DNA from: Verrucomicrobiota bacterium
GTDB lineage: Bacteria; Verrucomicrobiota; Verrucomicrobiia; Opitutales; Opitutaceae
Assembly: GCA_016871755.1 (NCBI GenBank)
Contig: VHCJ01000005.1
Coordinates: 151,073-215,072, forward strand
Length of the DNA stretch: 64,000 nt
Direction of reading: 5' to 3'
Shown piece after piece: positions 8,663-21,454 of the stretch. The stretch's first letter is position 1; each line of letters starts with the position of its first letter. Below the pieces are notes generated by a model. It did not search any database. It was not told the origin of the DNA and saw nothing but the letters and a program-made list of their open reading frames with translations. A program made the position numbers and the translations under genes.

Positions 8663-11209
8663 TCATTCGGAGGCCTTGCTCGAACCCGTCCACTCGTAGG
8701 TGGGCTTCACGTCCTCGTGCTTCTCGACGTGCTTCCGGTCGCCCTTGTGCCACCAGTAGAAGATGGGGCTGGCGATGAAGAGCGACGAGAACGTGCCGGT
8801 GATGACACCGATGAGGAGGGTGAAGGCGATGTCATTGACCTCACCCGTCGTGACGATGAGCAGCGTCGTGGCGGTCAGCAACGTGGTGCCACCCGTGATG
8901 ATCGTGCGGGAGAGCGTCAGGTTGAGCGCGCGGTTGATGACGTTGGCGAGGCTCAGGTTCGGGTTGAGCTTCAACTCCTCACGGATGCGGTCGAACACGA
9001 CGATGGTGTCGTTGATCGAGTAACCCGCGATCAGCAGGATGGCCGCCACCATCGACGCGTTGAACTCGCGGTCGAAGAGGACGAAGATGCCGATGGTCAT
9101 CAGCAAGTCGTGCACGGTGCTGACCACCGCGCCCATGCCGTAACCGATTTCGAAGCGGAACGCGACATAGGCGAGGATGAGCACCAGTGCCCAGAAGACT
9201 GACTTCAAGGCGTTCCATTGGATCTCCTCACCGACCGACGGGCCGATGCGGTTTTCGCCCATGACCTCGAACTTCGCCTGCGGCAGTGCTTTTTGGAGTG
9301 CCTCGACGAGTGGTTTGCCCCGATCGAAGTCGGCGGTGACCTTGAGCACCTGCTGATCGCTGCCGATTTGGGAGAGGTAACTGAAGCCTGCCTCTGGAAA
9401 TCCAGCCTTCTCCGCGGCGTTGCGCAGGGAGGCAGTCTCCACGCGCTGGGCGTAGCTCAGCGTCACCGCATCACCACCGGTGAAGTCGATGCCGTAGATT
9501 TCCCGTCCCTTGACGAAGACGACCGCGATGCCGATGACGACCACGACCCAGGATGCAATAAAGGCCGGACGAGCGTACTTGAGGAAATCATAGTTCGGGC
9601 TCTGAAGCACCGAGAACATTCGCATGCGCTTGATCACGCCGGGAAGGATGAACGCCTCCATGAGGAGCTTCGATACGACGACCGCCGCGAACATCGTCGT
9701 GAAGATACCAATCGCGAGCGTCATGCCGAAGCCCTTCACGGAACCGGTGCCGAGCGCGATCATGATCGCGGCAACGATCAGGGTCGTGAGGTTGGAATCG
9801 ATGATCGCGCTCCACGCCTTGTCGAACCCAGCCTCGAGGGCGGTGGGCAGCGACTTGCCCACCCGCAGTTCCTCACGCATGCGCTCGAAAATCAGGATGT
9901 TCGAGTCCACCGACATGGCCAGCGTCAGGACGATGCCTGCAATGCCCGGGAGCGAGAGCGTCGCACCGAACTCCGAGAGCACGCTCAGCGTCACGAGAAC
10001 ATTGACCGCCATGCCGACGGCCGCGATCAGGCCGCCCACCGTGTAGAAGAAGACGACGAAGCCGATCGTGAGGAGCGTGCTGATGATGAACGCCACCTTG
10101 CCGCTGGCGACTGCATCCTCCGCCAGCGTCGGTCCGACCTCGAACTGCTCCTTCACTTGGAGGGGGAGGTCGAGGGGGTTGTTGAGCACATTGGCGAGGT
10201 CGAAGGCCTCGCGCTGGGTGAAGCTGCCGGAAATCTCGGCGGAGTCGCTGCTGATCTCCTCCCGCACGGTTGGCGCGGAGTAAAGCTTGCCGTCGAGAAC
10301 GATCGCCAGCTGGCCCGTGCGACCGGTCCGCTGGTTCGATTCCGCGATGGCGCGTGTCACGTCGGCGAACTGCTTCCGGCCCTCGCTCGTGAAGCGCATG
10401 ATGATCTTGAAGCGACCGTACTCGTCCATCGTCGGGTAGGAGTCCTGAACCCCTTCGCCCGTCATTTCGGGGATGCGCTTGACGAAGACCTCCTGGGTGA
10501 AAATCTCGCCGTTGCGCAACTCGCTCTCCAGCGTCATGAGTTCGTAACCGGGCGGCACCTCGGCCGTCTGGGACGGGTCGAGGAACGGATGGACGAGGCG
10601 GAAATCGAGGCGGGCCGGTTTCTTCACGCTGTTCACCACCTCCGGGTTGTCCTGAGTGCTGACTCCCGGAAGCTGGATTTCGATGCGATTTTCACCGACC
10701 GGACGAATCACCGGCTCGGCCACGCCGAAGGCGTTGATGCGGTTGCCGATGATGTCGATTGCCTTCGACAGCTTTTCCTGACGCTCCTCCGTGGAGGCCG
10801 CGGCGATCCCGGAATCGTCCACCTCAAGGGTGAAGGCGACGCCACCCTTAAGATCGAGTCCCAGCTGGAGTTTGCCCTTGGAGAGCCGGAGCAGCTCCTC
10901 GAGGAGGAGCGTGTTGCGCTTCTCAAGATTCCGGACGTCCCCGAGATTGAACCCCGGGAAGAACTGGGCGAGGTCGATCTTGCGTTCGCGGGCGATCTGC
11001 TTGAGCGCCACGAACACGCTCGGAGCGCCACCCGACTGGGTGCGGTCACTGGCCTCCTTGATGAGGGCCGCGAACTCCGCCGATTTCGCCGTCGCCGCCG
11101 ACCGGGCGTACTCAGGGAAAGGCCGGTCGTTCAACGGGATGAGCGTCGTGACGGCCCACAGCACGATGGCTAGGCTGAGCACGAGCTTCCAGAGGTTACG
11201 TTTGATCAT
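8663..11209 (-). CDS. secDF: fused protein translocase subunit SecDF
   Basis: Inner-membrane RND-type subunit that uses the proton gradient to help pull proteins across the SecYEG channel. 848 aa, equal to SecD plus SecF in one chain. The N-terminal TM follows MIKRNLWKLVLSLAIVLWAV. The P1 periplasmic domain contains the SecD signature LGLDLKGG (about residues 115-122). The SecD membrane block includes GIAGIVLTLAMSVDSNILIFERMREE. After about residue 545 the SecF half begins (YDFLKYARPAFIASW), with IDFTGGD and the conserved segment SINDTIVVFDRIREE. The C-terminus is short and charged. Encoded 128 bp after yajC, its usual partner. Fused SecDF proteins are known from several phyla. Confidence 0.97.
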   Translation of the reverse strand: MIKRNLWKLVLSLAIVLWAVTTLIPLNDRPFPEYARSAATAKSAEFAALIKEASDRTQSGGAPSVFVALKQIARERKIDLAQFFPGFNLGDVRNLEKRNTLLLEELLRLSKGKLQLGLDLKGGVAFTLEVDDSGIAAASTEERQEKLSKAIDIIGNRINAFGVAEPVIRPVGENRIEIQLPGVSTQDNPEVVNSVKKPARLDFRLVHPFLDPSQTAEVPPGYELMTLESELRNGEIFTQEVFVKRIPEMTGEGVQDSYPTMDEYGRFKIIMRFTSEGRKQFADVTRAIAESNQRTGRTGQLAIVLDGKLYSAPTVREEISSDSAEISGSFTQREAFDLANVLNNPLDLPLQVKEQFEVGPTLAEDAVASGKVAFIISTLLTIGFVVFFYTVGGLIAAVGMAVNVLVTLSVLSEFGATLSLPGIAGIVLTLAMSVDSNILIFERMREELRVGKSLPTALEAGFDKAWSAIIDSNLTTLIVAAIMIALGTGSVKGFGMTLAIGIFTTMFAAVVVSKLLMEAFILPGVIKRMRMFSVLQSPNYDFLKYARPAFIASWVVVVIGIAVVFVKGREIYGIDFTGGDAVTLSYAQRVETASLRNAAEKAGFPEAGFSYLSQIGSDQQVLKVTADFDRGKPLVEALQKALPQAKFEVMGENRIGPSVGEEIQWNALKSVFWALVLILAYVAFRFEIGYGMGAVVSTVHDLLMTIGIFVLFDREFNASMVAAILLIAGYSINDTIVVFDRIREELKLNPNLSLANVINRALNLTLSRTIITGGTTLLTATTLLIVTTGEVNDIAFTLLIGVITGTFSSLFIASPIFYWWHKGDRKHVEKHEDVKPTYEWTGSSKASE

Positions 11210-11337
11210 TGGGGGTTTGGTTTAAAAGGGGGATGAAACCGCCGTCCTGCGGTGGATGGATGCGGGACGACGGATCGGATCAAGCCTTCGCCGCGCTGCA
11301 ACCGGCGGGGCGACTCGCCGTACGCTCAGGCCTTGCC

Positions 11338-11661
11338 CTAGGACGACTTCTTCACGAGGGCGTGCACGAAGCCCTTGCCGATCTCGATCTTGGCCGAGTC
11401 GGCGATCCGCACGATGAAGCGATCGTCCTTCACGGAGGTAATGGTGCCGTAGATCCCACCCGCCGTCACGATTTCGTCGCCCGCCACGAGCGCCTTGAGC
11501 ATCTTCTCATGCTCTTTCTGCTTCTTGCGCTGCGGGGCGATCATCAGGAAATACATCGCCGCGAACATGAAAACGAGGAACAGGATCTGAAACATCCCGC
11601 CTCCGGCAGGCGGAGCGGACTGAGCCAGAAAAACGGGGAGGGAAAGGTTCACGAAGGTCAT
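11338..11661 (-). CDS. yajC: preprotein translocase subunit YajC
   Basis: Small single-span membrane accessory of SecDF. 107 aa from ATG 11661 (MTFVNLSLP). One hydrophobic segment (MFQILFLVFMFAAMYFLM, about residues 23-40) is followed by the family motif APQRKKQKEHEKML and a soluble domain with VTAGGIYGTI. An in-frame start 14 codons upstream is possible but adds an atypical leader. Directly precedes secDF and is divergent from speA. Confidence 0.95.
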   Translation of the reverse strand: MTFVNLSLPVFLAQSAPPAGGGMFQILFLVFMFAAMYFLMIAPQRKKQKEHEKMLKALVAGDEIVTAGGIYGTITSVKDDRFIVRIADSAKIEIGKGFVHALVKKSS

Positions 11662-11757
11662 GGACGATTTGCGATTGAAGGTTTCGGAAAAAGAAACACC
11701 CATCTAACCCGCGCACACTCGCCAAAAGCAAGCCATAACCCGACGCCCTTCCCCGCA

Positions 11758-13707
11758 TTGAAAAGCAAGACTGCCTCCTCCTGGACCGCCGCACATTCCG
11801 AAGAACTCTACGGTTTCAAGCGATGGGGCGCCGGTCACTTCGGCGTTGATGCCGAGGGCTTTGTCAACGTCCAGCCGTGCTCGGACGGGCGCACGATCCG
11901 GATCATGGACGTGATTGAGGAGGCGGTTGGGATGGGACTCCGCGCGCCCGTCGTGATCCGTTTCCAAGATCTTCTCCGCCATCGGGTGGTGCAGCTCAAC
12001 GAACACTTCCGCAAGGCGATCAAGGCCGAGGGCTACCGCGGAAGCTACCGCGGGGTGTTCCCGATCAAGGTCAACCAACTGCGCGAGGTGGTCGACGAGA
12101 TCATGGCTGCGGGCAAGGACTACCATTACGGTCTGGAGGCCGGCTCGAAGCCCGAGTTGATGATCGTGCTCGCGCTCCACGACCACAACAACCGGCTCAT
12201 CATCTGCAACGGCTACAAGGACGACGACTACATCCGCCTCGCCCTGCTGGGCCGGAAGCTCGGCAAGAAGATCATCCTCGTCGTCGAGCAGATTTCCGAA
12301 ATCGACGACATCATCCGCATCTCGGCCGAGACGGGCGTCAAGCCGATGATCGGCCTGCGGGTCAAGCTCCAGACCCGCGGCGAGGGCAAGTGGGCGATGT
12401 CCTCCGGGGACAACGCCAAGTTCGGCCTCAACACCGCCGAGATCCTCTTCGCGACCGAGAAGCTGAAGGCCGCCAAGCTGGTCCAGTCGCTCCGGCTGCT
12501 CCACTTCCACATCGGCTCCCAGGTCCCGAACATCATCACGATCAAGAGCGCCGTCACCGAGGCGTCCCGCTTCTACTGCCAACTGGTCGAGATGGGCTTC
12601 CCGATGGGCTACCTCGACGTCGGCGGCGGCCTCGGCATCGACTACGATGGTTCGCGGACGAACTTCGAGAGCTCCATGAATTACTCCGTGGAGGAGTATG
12701 CCCGGGATGTCGTGCACAACATCAAGGAGGTCTGCGACGCCGCCAAGGTCCCCGTGCCCGACATCGTCAGCGAATCCGGCCGGGCCGTGGTGGCTTCCCA
12801 CTCACTCCTCGTGTTTGAGGTCTTCGAGCGGATCAACAAACGCGAATCCCTCGGGCAACAGCACCAGCCGAAGGAAAAGCACAAGGTTGTCCAGGATCTC
12901 GAGGCACTCCTGCGCAACCGCCAGAAGCTCGGCCGGCTCGAACGCTACCATGACGCCGTCCAGCGCAAGGAGGAGGCCATCTCCCTCTTCAACCTCGGGT
13001 ACCTCGACCTCGGAAACCGCGCCGCCGCCGAGCAGCTCTTCTGGCGCATCTGCGAGCAACTGGCCACGGAAGCCCGCGACTCCGGCTACCAGCCCGAGGA
13101 ACTCCGCGACCTGCACACGCTGCTGGCCGACCAGTACGTCTGCAACTTCTCCGTCTTTCAGTCGCTCCTCGACCACTGGGCCCTGGGCCAGCTTTTTCCC
13201 ATCACCCCGCTGCACCGGCTCAATGAGAAGCCCTCGGTCAACGCGGTGCTCGTCGACATCACCTGCGACTCCGACGGCGAGATCAGCACGTTCATCGATC
13301 TCCAGGACACGAAGGACTACCTGAATCTCCATCCCCTCAACGGAAAACCTTACTACATCGGGGTCTTCCTCACGGGCGCCTATCAGGACATCATGGGCGA
13401 CCTGCACAACCTGTTCGGCCGCGTGAACGAGGTGCACGTCTTCCTCGAACCCGACGAGCCGAACGGTTTCTACATCGAGGAGGCCCTCAGCGGCAGCCGC
13501 ATCGCTGATGTCATCGAGGGCGTGCAGTACCAGCAGGAGGAACTCTGCCGCCGCATGAAGGCGCAGATCGATGCCGCCACCCGCAAGGACATGGTCAAGC
13601 CCCGCGAGGGTGTCCGCCTCCTCGAGCTCTACGAGAGCCAGATGCTCAACAAGACGTACCTGAACATCGAGCCGAAGAGCGGCCACCGTCGCCGTCCGGC
13701 CCGCTGA
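11758..13707 (+). CDS. speA: biosynthetic arginine decarboxylase
   Basis: PLP-dependent decarboxylation of arginine to agmatine, the first step of putrescine synthesis via the arginine route. About 649 aa if started at TTG 11758 (encodes LKSKTASSWTAAHSEELYGF). The next in-frame ATG is far inside the conserved region and the longer open frame overlaps yajC, so the TTG start is the best fit, although no Shine-Dalgarno sequence is evident. The PLP-lysine motif FPIKVNQ (about residues 100-106), GLEAGSKPEL, the HFHIGSQ segment and the conserved glycine cluster YLDVGGGLGIDYDG are visible. The C-terminal half matches the SpeA helical and barrel regions. No agmatinase or agmatine deiminase is in the window. 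Confidence 0.95.
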   Translation: MKSKTASSWTAAHSEELYGFKRWGAGHFGVDAEGFVNVQPCSDGRTIRIMDVIEEAVGMGLRAPVVIRFQDLLRHRVVQLNEHFRKAIKAEGYRGSYRGVFPIKVNQLREVVDEIMAAGKDYHYGLEAGSKPELMIVLALHDHNNRLIICNGYKDDDYIRLALLGRKLGKKIILVVEQISEIDDIIRISAETGVKPMIGLRVKLQTRGEGKWAMSSGDNAKFGLNTAEILFATEKLKAAKLVQSLRLLHFHIGSQVPNIITIKSAVTEASRFYCQLVEMGFPMGYLDVGGGLGIDYDGSRTNFESSMNYSVEEYARDVVHNIKEVCDAAKVPVPDIVSESGRAVVASHSLLVFEVFERINKRESLGQQHQPKEKHKVVQDLEALLRNRQKLGRLERYHDAVQRKEEAISLFNLGYLDLGNRAAAEQLFWRICEQLATEARDSGYQPEELRDLHTLLADQYVCNFSVFQSLLDHWALGQLFPITPLHRLNEKPSVNAVLVDITCDSDGEISTFIDLQDTKDYLNLHPLNGKPYYIGVFLTGAYQDIMGDLHNLFGRVNEVHVFLEPDEPNGFYIEEALSGSRIADVIEGVQYQQEELCRRMKAQIDAATRKDMVKPREGVRLLELYESQMLNKTYLNIEPKSGHRRRPAR

Positions 13708-13738
13708 CCGCCCCGCCAGGCCCGGGCAACGAGCGACG

Positions 13739-14989
13739 TCATCGTCCGGAATGCCCGGACGGGTGGATCGCCGGAGGCGAGCCCGGAATCACCTGCGGAC
13801 TCGTCTCCGGAAAACAGATCCGTTGCACGGCCGCCGCGAAATCCGGCGCACCGCGGATGATTTCGATCTCCAACCGCAGATGGTACAAGGGGACCGGCGG
13901 GCGGAGGTCCGCGGCCAATCGCACCGAGTCCTTCTCCGTCGTCACGATGCACTCGACCTGCTTCTCACGCGCCTCGTCGAACACCGATTCAATATCCTCC
14001 GGCCCGAAGCGGTAGTGATCGAGGAAGCGGCGAGAGAAGCGTACGTCCGCACCGAGATCGCGAAGGAAGGTTTCAAAGCTCTCCGGTGCGGCGATGCCGC
14101 AGAAGGCCCCCACCCTCCTTCCCCGCAGGAAGGAGAGCGGCTGGCGCTGCTCCGCGGAGTCCACCGGCACTCCAAATCGGTGCAGGTACTGCGGCCGGTG
14201 CGCGCATTCGATGACGTCCGCCCTCGGGTTGTAGCGCGCGAACAGGGCCTCGATCTCCGGGTCGCGCCGCCCGTCCGACTTGGTGAGAAAGATGTAGCTG
14301 GCGCGCCGGAGGTGCTTGATCGGCTCGCGGAGGATGCCGCGCGGCAGGAGGTGCCCGTTGCCGAAGGGATTGGTCTTGTCGACCAGCAGCAGGTTCAGGC
14401 TCCCCTTGAGGGGCAGGTACTGGAAGCCGTCGTCCAGCACCAGGGTATCGCAGCCGAAACGCTTGATTGCGTAGGTTCCCGCCTTGACCCGGTCCTTGTC
14501 GACCAGCACCACGACCCCGGGGAGGTTTCGCGCCAGCATGAACGGTTCATCCCCCGCCTCCTCGCTGTCGAGGAGAACCGCCTGCCCGTCGCTGACCACC
14601 CGCGGGGGCGGAGCCGACGCGTGCGTGAGCCAGTTCCAGCCGCGACGCCAGAGCGGAGGCGTCTTGCTCTTGTAGCCCCGCGACAGGATCGCCACCCGGC
14701 GGCCGCGGTCCCGCAGGGCCCGGGCGAATTTCTCCACCACGGGCGTCTTGCCGGTCCCGCCCACCGTGAGGTTGCCCACCACCACGACCAGACAACCGAG
14801 GGGCTGGTCGTGCAGGATCCGGTTTCGGTACAGCCACAGCCTCGTCTGCGTCAACGCACTGAACACCGCCGACAGGGCCTGCAACACGGCCGCGTACACG
14901 GACGCCCCGGCATCCTCCCGGCGGCCAAAGATCACATCGATCGTGTAGGCCTCGAAGGCGGTGAGTTTACGTTTGAGCCACGACGGCAT
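13739..14989 (-). CDS. lpxK: tetraacyldisaccharide 4'-kinase
   Basis: Phosphorylates the 4' position of the tetraacyldisaccharide precursor to make lipid IVA at the inner membrane, so it indicates an LPS-type outer membrane. 416 aa from ATG 14989 ([15 protein letters not shown]). An N-terminal membrane-associated helix is followed by the P-loop [16 protein letters not shown] (about residues 71-86), ILSRGYKSK, the motif [21 protein letters not shown] and [10 protein letters not shown]. Slightly longer than the typical 330-350 aa because of an N-terminal extension and a Pro-rich tail. Convergent with speA (31 bp gap) and divergent from the aminotransferase gene. Confidence 0.95.
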   Translation of the reverse strand: MPSWLKRKLTAFEAYTIDVIFGRREDAGASVYAAVLQALSAVFSALTQTRLWLYRNRILHDQPLGCLVVVVGNLTVGGTGKTPVVEKFARALRDRGRRVAILSRGYKSKTPPLWRRGWNWLTHASAPPPRVVSDGQAVLLDSEEAGDEPFMLARNLPGVVVLVDKDRVKAGTYAIKRFGCDTLVLDDGFQYLPLKGSLNLLLVDKTNPFGNGHLLPRGILREPIKHLRRASYIFLTKSDGRRDPEIEALFARYNPRADVIECAHRPQYLHRFGVPVDSAEQRQPLSFLRGRRVGAFCGIAAPESFETFLRDLGADVRFSRRFLDHYRFGPEDIESVFDEAREKQVECIVTTEKDSVRLAADLRPPVPLYHLRLEIEIIRGAPDFAAAVQRICFPETSPQVIPGSPPAIHPSGHSGR

Positions 14990-15116
14990 GAAGCAGGATA
15001 ACGGCAAACGGAATTCCCGCGGCAGGCGCAACCGGAATCATCCCCGCGCCGCCGACGATTTTTCGCCTTCCGGCTTCCTTTGCCGCCCCCGCCGCCTCAG
15101 ATTCTACCCCCCGTTC

Positions 15117-16211
15117 ATGAGCTACAAACTGTTCATCCCCGGCCCGATCGCCGTCTCCGAAAGGACCCTGCGGGCCATGACCCGGCCGATGATCGGCCAC
15201 CGCAGCAGCGACTTCGTCGCCCTCTACCAGGCCATCCAGCCGAAGCTGCAATCCCTCTTCTTCACCCGGGACCCCGTCTACCTCGCGACCAGCTCGGCGT
15301 GGGGCGTGATGGAGGGCGCGGTGCGCAACCTCTGCCGCCGCAAGGTGCTCAACTGCATGAACGGCGCGTTCTCCGACAAGTGGAACGATGTCGCTCTCCG
15401 CTGCGGCCGCGCCGCCGGCGCCCTCCGCTTCGACTGGGGCAAGCCCGTCGACCCGGAGGCCCTCCGACGGGAGCTCGCCACCGGCGCCTACGACTGCGTC
15501 ACCCTCATCCACAACGAGACCTCCACCGGCACGATGAGCGACCTGCCCGCGATCGCCGCCGTGCTGCGCGAGTTCCCCGACGTCATCTCGATCGTCGACA
15601 CCGTCAGCTCCTTCAGCGTGGTCCCGATCGAGAAGGATCAACTCGGGATCGATGTCATCATCACCGGCTCCCAGAAGGCCCTCGCCCTGCCCCCGGGTCT
15701 CGCGCTGGTCACGGTCTCCGCCCGCGCCCTCGCCCGCGCCGCGACGTCACCCGACCGCGGGTACTACTTCGACTTCGTCGAATTCCAGAAGAATCACGAG
15801 CAGGGCATGACCCCGAGCACGCCGGTCATCCCGCTCGTCTACGCGCTCCAGTCCAAGCTCGAGGACATCGAGGCCGAGGGCGTCGCGGCCCGCTACGCGC
15901 GCCATCTTCGGCTCAACGAGCGCCTGCGCGCCTGGGGCGCCGCCCATGGCTTCTCGCTCTTCCCCGAGGCCCGCTACGGCTCGCGGTCGTTGAACTGCTT
16001 CGCCAACGCCGCCGGCTACGACCTCGCCGCGCTGAACAAGACCCTCAAGTCCAAGCACGGACTCGTGATCGATGGCGGCTACGGCAAGCTGAAGGGCAAG
16101 ACTTTCCGAATTTCCAACATGGGCGACGAAACCGACGAGACGATCGGCGACTTGATCGCGGCCCTCGACAACGCCCTCGCCTCCACCCCGCGCGGCGTCG
16201 CCCCCTCCTGA
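15117..16211 (+). CDS. class V aminotransferase (serine/alanine--glyoxylate aminotransferase type)
   Basis: PLP-dependent aminotransferase of the SPT/AGT family. 364 aa from ATG 15117 (MSYKLFIPGPIAVSE). Seen: the N-terminal PGP motif, MIGHRSSDFVALY, the STGTMSD substrate segment, the VDTVSSFSV aspartate segment, and the PLP-lysine motif GSQKALALPPGLA (about K186). The C-terminal domain carries RISNMGD, typical of the family's substrate-binding arginine. Family members act in glyoxylate/serine interconversion or, in some lineages, serine or phosphoserine-like metabolism; the substrate cannot be fixed from sequence. A different-frame stretch across the same DNA is not real. Stands alone between lpxK and topB. 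Confidence 0.9.
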   Translation: MSYKLFIPGPIAVSERTLRAMTRPMIGHRSSDFVALYQAIQPKLQSLFFTRDPVYLATSSAWGVMEGAVRNLCRRKVLNCMNGAFSDKWNDVALRCGRAAGALRFDWGKPVDPEALRRELATGAYDCVTLIHNETSTGTMSDLPAIAAVLREFPDVISIVDTVSSFSVVPIEKDQLGIDVIITGSQKALALPPGLALVTVSARALARAATSPDRGYYFDFVEFQKNHEQGMTPSTPVIPLVYALQSKLEDIEAEGVAARYARHLRLNERLRAWGAAHGFSLFPEARYGSRSLNCFANAAGYDLAALNKTLKSKHGLVIDGGYGKLKGKTFRISNMGDETDETIGDLIAALDNALASTPRGVAPS

Positions 16212-16361
16212 CCGCGCCGCGCGGCGTCGCCGCACCCGTCCGCACCCGCCTGTCCCGCCGGTTCGCCCACCGGCCGGGCCACGCTTTGCCCTCCTCCGGC
16301 CGGCCCTCCGGAAAACAAAGCCTTGAAATCCGCCGCGACGAACCCTAACGCCTCACGACTC

Positions 16362-19172
<2,811 letters not shown>

Positions 19173-19236
19173 CCCGAGCGGTCCTGATGGGTTCCCCCGG
19201 CGGGTTCGAAAGGGTTGTCCCAGCAGGGTCAGCCTC

Positions 19237-19330
19237 TGCCTGCCCCGTGCAGGTTCGTATCCGCGTCCGCCGTCCGCTTGAGCACCAGATAGTTGTGTCC
19301 GTCGAGTTTTTTCGCGCGTTGGGCTGACTC
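19237..19330 (-). other. possible coding remnant downstream of the methyltransferase gene
   Basis: On the minus strand, just past the methyltransferase stop but in another frame, about 30 codons read like protein (AKKLDGHNYLVLKRTADAD) up to a TGA. There is no start codon and no family was recognised. It may be the worn 3' end of a lost gene, or chance. Confidence 0.15.
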
Positions 19331-20957
19331 ACTCAGGGGCGCCTGTGACCGGCCTCAACTTTTCGAGCCACCCCGCACTCTGCAAGAAAGAGAGTTTGGC
19401 AAGCTGATCGACCACCCCTGAAACACGAGGCGTCAGAATGAGCTTCAAACGCTCCCGATCTGAAACCGACTTCCCCGATTCCTGCACGTTGAATAAACCT
19501 TCATCAACCTTGGCCGCCATGCCATCGGTTAGTTGATCAAGATTACGCGTTCCATCCATCAAGGAAAGGACGTGGCGGGCGAACGGATCAACCCGCACGG
19601 AAACATGGCGGAGGTTCGTTACATGGCGTGGTTCATTCAGCGCCTGCCAGCGCATGAAAGCCGTCGCCTTGAGAGCGGAATCATTGGCAGCGGCCAGTCG
19701 GACATGCGGAACCGCAAGTACATCAATCAATCCTTTACTGTAGAGAAGGAGTAACTGTTGAGCGATTACCGCCTCCTCTCGCTTCTCGAGCCCCGGTTCG
19801 CGCGTCGCAGAAGTACCCGTAAGCAACTTGGCACGAACTTCCGAAACCAACGCGGCGAAGGTTACGTGGTTAGGCGCGGACTGCTGCAAGCAAAGCAGTA
19901 CCGCTTTCACCAACGGACTGTCGGACGAGAAAGTGACACCGTTTGCGAGACGAAACTCCTCCTTCTCTCCGACCATGAGGCTGACGTCATCCTTCACGGA
20001 ACGAGCGACCGCGCCGATGTGGAATTCGCGAAGAGTCGTCGCGTCGATGTTGCGGATGATTTTGGCGTCCGTCTTCACGAGCAACGTCATCCGGAACATG
20101 CGATTACGGAGAAAATCCATGTACTGTTCCATTTGGATGATATTGCGTCCCACCTTGCCGAGCGTCTCCTGCACTTGCTGCGGAAAGTTCGACGCCAGCA
20201 TGGAACTGAGATCCGGCTCTCCTAAGTACTGGAGGTTATGACGCGCGGCAGCGGAGACAAACTCGTGGAAGTAGAATGCCTTGTTCTCTTCCTCAAGAAA
20301 ATCATGGCGCAGATAGCCGTCCTGCCACCCCTGCATGGCCGTCAGCTCATTCTTAAGAAACTGACCATAGGGATTATTGTCAGCCGGAATGGAGTCGGCC
20401 AAGAACTTGACCAGCGCCCGCGATTGACCAATTCGCTGCTGGACATCCGAAAATTGCGCGGTGTGGAAAAGCATCATATCCCGAATCGCTCCCCGCATGT
20501 GCCAACCAGGCAGTGCGTTGTAACTCACGTAGGCCACACCGTTTTCGGTCAACAGAGTGTCGCACAGGGACAAAATCCTTTCCCGGACTGCTTCAGCGAC
20601 CCAGCTGAAGATGCCGTGAACAATGATGTAATCAAACTTTTGGCCGGCCGCGTCGTAGGTCAGGATATCATCGTGCCGCAGCGAGATATTACTCAGTCCA
20701 CTTCCCGAAATTGCCTGCTGACCGCGTTCGATTTGCCTCGAAGAGGAATCAATGCCGACAAAGGTGGCTCCCGGATACGCCTGGGCGATAGGAATGAGAT
20801 TTGCACCATCGGCACACCCGAGCTCAAGCACCTTCGAACGCTCGGGCGCAGTCGGAGCGAGTCCGAAGAGCCAAGCCATGGTCGCCAACTTGACCGGATG
20901 GGTCTGAGGAAAAGAGGAGCTGGGATACGGAACCTCGTCGTAGGTGTTAATGGACAT
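19329..20957 (-). CDS. class I SAM-dependent methyltransferase with regulatory domain (PKMT-like)
   Basis: 542 aa from ATG 20957 (MSINTYDEVPYPSSSFPQTH). The N-terminal SAM-binding domain shows VLELGCADGANLIP (about residues 43-56), GIDSSSRQIERG and HDDILTYD. It is followed by a middle region of the methyltransferase-regulatory type (about residues 220-305) and a C-terminal winged-helix-like part. This order and the opening motif match the rickettsial protein-lysine methyltransferases that modify outer-membrane proteins, but the substrate here is unknown. The gene is visibly less GC-rich than its neighbours and has more AT-ending codons, which suggests transfer. It stands alone, next to a tRNA gene and integron-like debris. 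Confidence 0.8.
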   Translation of the reverse strand: MSINTYDEVPYPSSSFPQTHPVKLATMAWLFGLAPTAPERSKVLELGCADGANLIPIAQAYPGATFVGIDSSSRQIERGQQAISGSGLSNISLRHDDILTYDAAGQKFDYIIVHGIFSWVAEAVRERILSLCDTLLTENGVAYVSYNALPGWHMRGAIRDMMLFHTAQFSDVQQRIGQSRALVKFLADSIPADNNPYGQFLKNELTAMQGWQDGYLRHDFLEEENKAFYFHEFVSAAARHNLQYLGEPDLSSMLASNFPQQVQETLGKVGRNIIQMEQYMDFLRNRMFRMTLLVKTDAKIIRNIDATTLREFHIGAVARSVKDDVSLMVGEKEEFRLANGVTFSSDSPLVKAVLLCLQQSAPNHVTFAALVSEVRAKLLTGTSATREPGLEKREEAVIAQQLLLLYSKGLIDVLAVPHVRLAAANDSALKATAFMRWQALNEPRHVTNLRHVSVRVDPFARHVLSLMDGTRNLDQLTDGMAAKVDEGLFNVQESGKSVSDRERLKLILTPRVSGVVDQLAKLSFLQSAGWLEKLRPVTGAPE

Positions 20958-21262
20958 TCCTTAGCGCTACTGAAAACCAGGCCATTTACACCAGAAAAAA
21001 CGCCGCTTCGTCAGGCGAACGCGGGACACGCGGTGGCATTCGGGGTGAGCGCGGGCATGGGAATCGGCCAGGCTTCAGGGCAACCGGGCGCCCTGCGCCA
21101 GCAGGCGCTCGCGGATCCGGGAGAACGGGACCTCGGCGAAAACTGTTCTGCGACGACGACGCCCAGCCGGATGCCGCCGATGGCGAGCCGATCTTCTGGA
21201 CCGATGGGGCCGGCCCGTCGACGGCGGACGACGACGGCATGCAGCCCGACGCGCCGGACTGA
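20951..21262 (+). other. gene-poor stretch upstream of tRNA-Leu with a start-less open frame
   Basis: About 500 bp (20958-21454) hold no convincing gene. One plus-strand frame is open from a stop at 20948 to TGA 21260-21262 and ends in an acidic tail (DGEPIFWTDGAGPSTADDD), but it contains no usable start codon and matches no family I know. It could be the 3' remnant of a decayed gene. Longer minus-strand frames here run straight through the tRNA gene and are not real. Confidence 0.2.
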
Positions 21263-21454
21263 GCCGGGTGAAGATTCTCCGACAAGAGACTCGCGCCTTG
21301 ACCGCGAGTCGGGCGGAGCTTTGCCTGACGGCGCCGTAAAATTCGCGGCCGCCCCTTTGCAGGCAATGGATGCGCCCGTTGTCCCGCGCGTACTGCCGCC
21401 AATCGGCGCTTGCCACCCCGATTCGCCCGGCGGCAAGCTCCCGCCACAACCCCC

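Noticed and set aside
9218..11173. Long plus-strand frame opposite secDF
   Set aside because: Antisense shadow of secDF; His/Asp/Arg-rich without motifs.
21321..21345. Promoter for tRNA-Leu (TTGCCT...TAAAAT)
   Set aside because: The spacer between the two hexamers is only 10 bp, too short for a sigma-70 promoter.
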